In this document: one piece after another, positions 52,372 to 64,000 of the stretch
How the letters are laid out: each line of letters starts with the position of its first letter
Numbering within the stretch: position 1 is the first letter of the stretch
NCBI GenBank assembly: GCA_029204225.1
Contig: MU831913.1
Coordinates: 33,108-97,107, forward strand
Origin: Diphasiastrum complanatum
Lineage: Eukaryota; Streptophyta; Lycopodiopsida; Lycopodiales; Lycopodiaceae
DNA: 64,000 bases
Direction: 5' to 3'
Made by a program: the position numbers and the translations under genes
Notes under the pieces: model-generated
What the model was told of the DNA's origin: nothing
Database searches by the model: none
The model's input: the letters and a program-made list of their open reading frames with translations, nothing else

Positions 52372-54510
52372 ATGAAAAAAGAATCTTCACAAAAGGCCCT
52401 TTTTGTGTTTAAACTTCCTCTAATGATTGTATTCAAAACGCACCCAAAGCCAGTTTTACAACCATTAGTTATACGAGCACAAATTGAAGGACTTTTTCAA
52501 TTCGATCCATCAGTAATCCTCACGGATGTGTGCCATGAGCTGATCCGCAATCTGAACGAGACAGAAGAAGGACATATTTCCACCACTGTTTGGAATCGAG
52601 AGATAATCATTACAGAAGGATTTTATTGTCGTGCCTTGGGTTTGCCTATGGACGGAAGTATGCCTGTTACAAAGGCAGACTTCATCACTAATAGTGGAGT
52701 GTTTCAGGAAGAAGCTTATATTGAGAAACGGGAATATAAACTCTCTTATATCAGAGACCCCAATCTCAAAAGCTTTGTCCGATTTGCTCTTGCTTCTATA
52801 TTCTTACCGAAGCAAGAGTACACCATTTCTAATACGAATATGGGATACCTGCTGAGAGCCCTAAATGGAGAACCCATTGCCTTCAACAGATTGCTTTTAA
52901 GCAATTTTGTAAGTCAGTAAAGATTAATCAGTTTTCTAGGCTTGGTTTGCAGATTGGTATTCTATGTATGCATGCTAGTGTGTTAACTCTATAGGAAGAT
53001 ATTAGAATTGCACCGGTACTGCCAGAATTATCCCCTTCAGTTGAGGCTGAATCCCAAATGCAAGCATCAAAGGCAGCCACCACAGAGAAGGCATCATCAT
53101 CATCAAGTCAGCACCAAGGGAGCTCGGTGAGGATGTCCTCTCCATCATCATAATATAAGTCGTCGTCCAGTGCAGAAAAGAGCAGAGAAGTAGAAGAATA
53201 AATAGAAGATGTAGAAGCAGAACCAAGAAGATATTCCGTAGGAGCCAGCACAACAAGAAGAAGAACGAATTTCTGATATTCAGCAGTCAGACACATAGGC
53301 AGCTATTCAACATTTTGTCAGCCTAGAGAAAGTCTCCATGAAACTTGGCTCAAAGTATGATTCCCTCTGAGCAGACCTAATTCAAAAAAATGCAGAGCTG
53401 TAGGAAATCAAGCCTGAGCTGTCACAGAAGAGCGAAGAGCTTGAAGAAGCCCAAGCAGAGCTGAGCAGGAAAGACATAGCTCTTGAAAAAGCAAAAGGAA
53501 GACAGGATGCTACGCTGGAAGTACTTGAAGTAATTCAAGAGCAGTCCAATGCTTTTGAAAATGAAAATTTCTTGCTCAAGCAGCGAATGCACACCCTGCA
53601 GGCTTCTTTGCAGGAGAAAAGACACATACGAGCTATTTTGTAGAGTAGTAATGAGGAGCTGAGTGACAAACTCAGCAATGCTATTACCGACAAGGAGAGT
53701 GCCGAAGCAAATCAGAGGCAGCTCCAGGACTCTATTGCCCAGCTACAGAATTTTATAGATATGTTGAGAAAAGGCAACCAAATATATAAGAGTCAGGCTG
53801 AAGAGGCAATTTTATGGTGGATAAGCACCGAAGTCACATTGGGAGCCTGTGTATCTCATGGGAGATACAGGATCGACCCAACAACTTGGAAAGGTATCCA
53901 AGAAAGAATGATCCAACCTTTCAGTTGTAATATTTGCAACCCCAGATGGTTGCATACGAAAAATTAAAAGGAGAATTGGAAGAGGCTAAGTTCCAATCGA
54001 GCCAAATTTTGAATTTTGAAGAGGAAGAACCTGTCCAACGCTAGGACCAGTCTACGTAAACAGATGAGCCAGCCAAGGCTATATCAGAGATGGCCATCCA
54101 GACATACATTATTTTCAAGCAAATCCAGAAAGATCAAGAGGTGCAGACTAACCCAGAGGATGCTGAGAAGCCAATAGTAATTAGAGACACAGTTGTTGCA
54201 GACCAACTAGCAACACTAGCAATTATTCCGTTGCAAGCTGAAGCGTTACATGGTGGAGCTGTCGAAAGGAAGAATAAGGTCACGTATTCACTACTAAAGA
54301 CAGAATTTCAGACATTCCAACAAGAACTAAAAAATTTTTTTCCACCTTTTTATAGTCTAGAATTCCAATGGAGAATGGATTACCTTCTTTTACCTAAACT
54401 TTTTGGTTATACAAAAGAACAATGGGAAAGCCCTTGGACTTTTTCTAACCTAAACTCTTTTTGGGCCAAACTAACAGTGCACCAAAAAGGTATCCTTGCT
54501 TGGTGAATCT
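52372..54510 (+). pseudogene. Multi-part coiled-coil element gene
   Basis: ATG at 52372 opens 182 codons with a globular domain (ITEGFYCRALGLPMDGSMPV; YKLSYIRDPNLKSFVRFALA; LLRALNGEP) that resembles the putative plant transposon protein family PF20167. A donor TTTT|GTAAGT at 52908/52909 and acceptor CTCTATAG at 52994 keep the frame (EDIRIAPVLPELSPSV), then stops and shifts follow. 53400-53965 is a long coiled coil (EELEEAQAELSRKDIALEKA) with ILWWISTEVTLGACVSHGRY; 54090-54506 adds a C-terminal part (FYSLEFQWRMDYLLLPKLFG). 53437-54502 is paralogous to 12111-13133 on the other strand. It probably belongs to an LTR element; function unknown. Confidence 0.55.
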
Positions 54511-54639
54511 ATCAGCTTATAGTCCTCTATGCCATATCTGCAAAGTACAATGGTTAAATGAGTTTCTTGGATTATAGTGATCCTTTTGCTTGCGTGATCT
54601 CTTGTGATCTTTATACCAAGTAGGTAGTGTCTAAATCAG

Positions 54640-55740
54640 TCATTTCAAATTACTATGAAAGTAAAGATTTTGTTTCGAGTAATAATTGATTAGAATTGTT
54701 GATGATTAAAGAATCATCAACATATAGTGCTATTATGACATAGCTTGGGCCTTTATATTGAGATACACATTTGAATCTGTAGAACAAGAAGTAAATTGGT
54801 GCTGCATCAAGAAGTGATTAATTCTTTCAAACCAGGCCCTAGGAGCTTGCTTGAGCCCATAGAGAGCCTTCTACAATTTACATACCATATTCTCTTGGCC
54901 TTGAAGGACGTAAGCTTCTGATTGATAGATATAAATATTTTCTTGTATATATCCATTAAGAAATGTTGTATGGATGTCCATTTGATGAATATCCATATCC
55001 TCTGCAGCAGCTATAGCCAACAAGGTCCTCAAATAGATTGACGCTATACCACTGGACTGAAAGTGCCAGTGTAATCTATCCAGTATACTTCCTCATATTC
55101 TTTAACCACCAGTCGAGTTTTCCATTTGGATATTGATCCATATGGCTTGAGCTTCAGTTTGAAGATCCATTTAGTGTCAATCAATTTTGTATCTTCAAGA
55201 GAATCAACAAGACTCCAGGTCTTGTTCTTTATCAATGAGTTATATCAGTGTCCATGGAAACTTTCCATTTGTCTGCATCTGACATTGACAATGCTTCTGC
55301 AACAGAGGTAGGTTCATCATGACTGATAAACGCTTGAGGGATGAATCGATCAGGTTGTTGTCATTGTCAAGTAGATCTTTGAACTGGAGGTTCCTGAGTA
55401 GATGAATCTCCTGGGTGTATGACATGGATGTCTTCAGATTGTGGTTGAACAATTGTAGGTCCAAGCCTATCGATGGTGAATGGAGTTGTTGGGATGAACT
55501 CCTATATTTGTTGCTTCTGTCCTTTAGGAAATATTGACTTAGGTTGTTATCCTAGTAAGCACATTTCACAGATAGTCTGATTTCTTGAGGAGACAACATT
55601 AATTCTCATATCCTTGACCATATTATTATGATGCATATACAAGGTAGACCTCATGTTTAAGTGTCCTAATATTTGATGCCATACATGAGCATCTAAATTA
55701 CTCACAGAAAGTGCATAATCATGACTCAAGATATATAAAT
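54640..55740 (-). pseudogene. pol: Copia remnant lacking the integrase core
   Basis: From the top on the minus strand: 55547-55729 has VWHQILGHLNMRSTLYMHHN and a zinc-finger end (ICEMCLLG), the GAG-pre-integrase domain. Next comes an acidic linker, then RT: NKTWSLVDSLEDTKLIDTKW, IFKLKLKPYGSISKWKTRLV, DYTGTFSPVV and shifted pieces matching the MDIHQMDV and LYGLKQAPRAW region. The roughly 300-codon integrase core between them is missing, apparently by one deletion near 55500. Stops and frameshifts are frequent. Confidence 0.75.
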
Positions 55741-55767
55741 TTCCTTCTGTGTATGTAGAGAGTATAT

Positions 55768-56170
55768 TTGAGAATCCCGAAGGATTCTAGTGTAATGCAT
55801 ACCGGCAAGCATTACAAATTTTCTCCTAGGTATAGAGGACCATATCAGATCTTGAAAAAGATTGGTTCCTTAGCTTACCAATTGGACCTCCCGGAGGGAA
55901 CTCAAGTGCATCTTGTTTTTCATGTAAGCCTACTCAAGAAGAGTCTACGTAAAGGGGAGCATCTTGGTTCTAGATACCAATTGGACCTCTTGAATGATTC
56001 ATCAGGTGTGTCTTGACTTTAACCTATAAATATCTTGGAAACAAGAATTAAACGATTGATGAATCGTATAGTTACCGAGCATCTGGTATGATGGAAGGAT
56101 CACACAGACGATGATGATTCTTGGGAACAGGAAGGGAGCTTAAGGAGGAACTTTCCTAGCTTTAAGTTTT
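55768..56170 (+). pseudogene. int: Gypsy integrase C-terminus with chromodomain
   Basis: KFSPRYRGPYQILKKIGSLA, YQLDLPEGTQVHLVFHVSLL is the C-terminal SH3-like part of a chromovirus integrase. In a shifted frame, ILETRIKRLMNRIVTEHLV (TGA) WKDHTDDDDSWEQEGSLRRN then FPSFKF is a chromodomain-type module (usual IL..R..R...VTE.LVKW.....E.ATWE pattern). The TGA replaces the Lys before Trp. Such domains steer integration to heterochromatin. The start of the integrase is missing; a Copia remnant lies directly upstream. Confidence 0.8.
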
Positions 56171-56188
56171 GAGGACAAAACTTGAATA

Positions 56189-56200
56189 AGGGGGGAAGAA
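56189..56200 (+). promoter_or_regulatory. Polypurine tract
   Basis: AGGGGGGAAGAA immediately precedes TGTCATGCCC, a common plant Gypsy LTR start; it primes plus-strand DNA synthesis. Confidence 0.75.
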
Positions 56201-57000
56201 TGTCATGCCCACAACTAGTCTCGAATAGCGTGTCCCGCTAGAGATCAGTATGCCTACAATCTGTAAGTTAATTATGATTATGAGGGGTTTGGGACTCTCA
56301 TGTGCATATGGTCATAGTTAATGGTTGGAGGCCTAAACTCATGATGGTGGATTTTTATGGGTCTATCAGTGAGTTATTGAAGAACTAAATAACGTGGCCC
56401 AGATAGGCTGCAAAGGTGTCTAGTGAGGTGTCACATTGCACTACTAGTGGTGCATGGGCCTTTGAAGGTCTAAGTATACCTATTGGGCTCTCGCTAGTGG
56501 ATGCTTGATTTGTGATTGGTATGGCTCCTCTATCCCTTATGAGATATTGATCCATAGCTTGGGGGCTAGATCCGTAAGATCTAGGTTTGGTTGGGTTGGT
56601 CTGTCCACCATCCGTTTCCCTTTTGTTGCTTGTTATTGGCTTGTTGGTTTGTCCACCATCTGTTTCCCTTGTGTTGCTTTGGCTAGTGATCCTTGGATAG
56701 TGACTTTATAATAATCCAGAATTTGGTTTACCATCTATGTAGTATGTCTTCAATTCTTTAGTTTGACAACATTCCCTCATGATTCTACAAAAACAAGGAT
56801 TCCTCTAGTTAGGTCTTAACTGATATCGTCGGGGTTTTCACTACACAGGTCAAAATGAGGATGTCCAAAACAAAGCACTTCAATGTCTCGATTGGGATTG
56901 TCACCTTTGTATTGTACACTTAAACTCTATTCAACCAATAACAGTCCATTAAAAACCAGATGCATGGAAGCTCCATTAAGTATTCACATCAGGAGTAAAG
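56201..57000 (+). repeat. Gypsy 3' LTR (right edge not located)
   Basis: Begins TGTCATGCCCACAACTAG. Inside, at about 56600-56690, a 52-bp tandem repeat reads TGTCCACCATCCGTTTCCCT then TGTCCACCATCTGTTTCCCT. No second LTR is present in this window, so the 5' part of the element was lost or lies elsewhere. The right limit given is nominal. Confidence 0.5.
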
Positions 57001-58007
57001 TCATAGTTTGAATAACAATTGACAAGAGGGAGACAACATGTGTTTGATTATTGATTTACAAATTGCTCACTTCTCAATACTCAAAATGTATTATGAAGCA
57101 GATCGTAAGCTTTTGCTCTAAAATAGTATAGATTCAAACTTGGAAGCTATGGAACCCTCTACTCTTTCTCTACCAAATCCCTCTACTCTGCCTCTGCCAC
57201 TGCCTCTGCCAAATGGAATGACTGAATGAATAATAGTAGCAACAAACCTTCGTGAATGACTCGTGCAAACATATGCTTCCTTGCGCTAACCTCTGTTACA
57301 TGTTGCATGTACGAGGAAGCGCTTCGTTTGCATGCCATAATGATTTCATCATTTATTTTAATAATTTACATAACTCAATTGGATTGCTATAAAAGCTTTC
57401 TGCTTTCTATAAGAGTGACATAGTGGGATGAAAAGAATCTCAAATTTTTATGACTTCATAGATGCCTCAAACACAACCATCTTAGAAGCAAATCGCTAGC
57501 ATGATTTCCAATTTGTGTGCTCAACGTGGAAAGAGAGACATAACTAATGGTTGTAATACTTTAGACATCATCAACACGTTGGCTAATCTACATGTTGCAA
57601 ATATAGTTGCTCATTCTCAGATTTTCTATGACTTCACTTCATAAACAAAAGCACCTATCTAAAAAATGGAAAAAAGCAATTGCAAAAACAATCAAAAAAG
57701 CAATTGGAAAGGCACACGATGGGCGGTGTGCAACATAGAAGAAAACAGTTACTTGCTCGTTTACATGAGACACTCGTTTGATTCGCCTTTTTTTTTTTGA
57801 AAATTTTTTACATGCACTTTGGAAGGTGGACTGAAAGGTGCATTTAAAAAAAAATTTACTGTAAAAAAAAGAAGCTAAAAAAGTTTGCCATGCTGGAGAA
57901 GGTCACCTCCTCAGTCGACCATGGTCAATGCCTTATGCCTAGGGCTACTGCCCTCGGGCGAAGGGCAGAAGCCATTCGCCAGACACTCTATCTCGCTAAG
58001 CAAGCAA

Positions 58008-58010
<3 letters not shown>
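57001..58010 (+). promoter_or_regulatory. Presumed upstream and promoter region of BET3
   Basis: No gene. The stretch is AT-rich with poly-A and poly-T runs (57680-57870) and leads into a GC-richer segment from 57885 with a pyrimidine- and GA-rich leader. I find no confident TATA box or start site. Confidence 0.35.
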
Positions 58011-58045
<35 letters not shown>

Positions 58046-58050
58046 AGAGA
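58011..58050. repeat. (AG)n microsatellite in BET3 5' leader
   Basis: About 20 AG units, interrupted once, ending 37 bases before the start codon. GA/CT tracts in 5' leaders are frequent in plant housekeeping genes and can bind GAGA-type BBR/BPC factors. Confidence 0.9.
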
Positions 58051-58086
58051 GCGTTGGTTGGATCCGAAGGCAGAAAAGAAGGATCT

Positions 58087-64000
<5,914 letters not shown>

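Overview
The window is nuclear DNA of a land plant, probably a flowering plant. It contains one recognisable host gene whose exons match plant TRAPP subunit BET3 (TRAPPC3), with GT-AG introns. Around it is a dense nest of Copia, Gypsy, CACTA and LINE remnants, long GA microsatellites and decayed exon copies. Nothing bacterial, organellar or actively viral is visible. The species cannot be named from the sequence.

Region by region. 1-7.1 kb: two diverged copies of one segmental duplication, each carrying a decayed exportin-1 (XPO1/CRM1) exon that is tandemly repeated in the second copy; between them lies a Ty3/gypsy gag remnant. 7.1-10.3 kb: direct repeats, a tRNA-like sequence and a Copia leader with primer-binding site (minus strand). 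10.4-13.4 kb: a Gypsy gag (plus), then a Gypsy reverse-transcriptase start fused to a coiled-coil remnant (minus). 13.9-16.3 kb: a broken Copia gag-pol (minus). 16.3-20.8 kb: Copia LTR pieces with G-box palindromes, and a 123-bp near-perfect foldback enclosing the start of an intact unknown ORF. 21-23.6 kb: a large inverted repeat with arms of about 1.2 kb made of Copia-derived sequence. 25.2-26.7 kb: an unknown retroelement ORF between direct repeats.

28.7-41.5 kb is the most unusual part. Three tandem copies of one 5' region, containing an alternating 83/107-bp repeat array, lead into a decayed gene set: two small unknown ORFs, a PIF1-family helicase and a GIY-YIG nuclease. The helicase is split by a CACTA transposon with a TNP2 transposase on the minus strand and palindromic 17-bp subterminal repeats. 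I know of no described plant element that pairs a PIF1 helicase with a GIY-YIG nuclease, so this is the best candidate for an undescribed system, although the copy here is broken.

43-45.3 kb: a Copia LTR, primer-binding site and gag (minus). 45.4-48.5 kb: a Gypsy gag with zinc knuckles and a long coiled-coil ORF (minus). 49.3-51.1 kb: a Gypsy primer-binding site, gag and start of protease (plus). 52.4-54.5 kb: a multi-part coiled-coil element gene (plus), homologous to 12.1-13.1 kb. 54.6-55.7 kb: a Copia remnant without an integrase core (minus). 55.8-56.2 kb: a Gypsy integrase tail with a chromodomain, polypurine tract and LTR start (plus). 58.1 kb to the end: BET3 exons 1-5. Its fourth intron is 4.5 kb long and holds an antisense LINE remnant with a GA microsatellite at each end. 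Apart from BET3, nearly everything is transposon sequence at different stages of decay.
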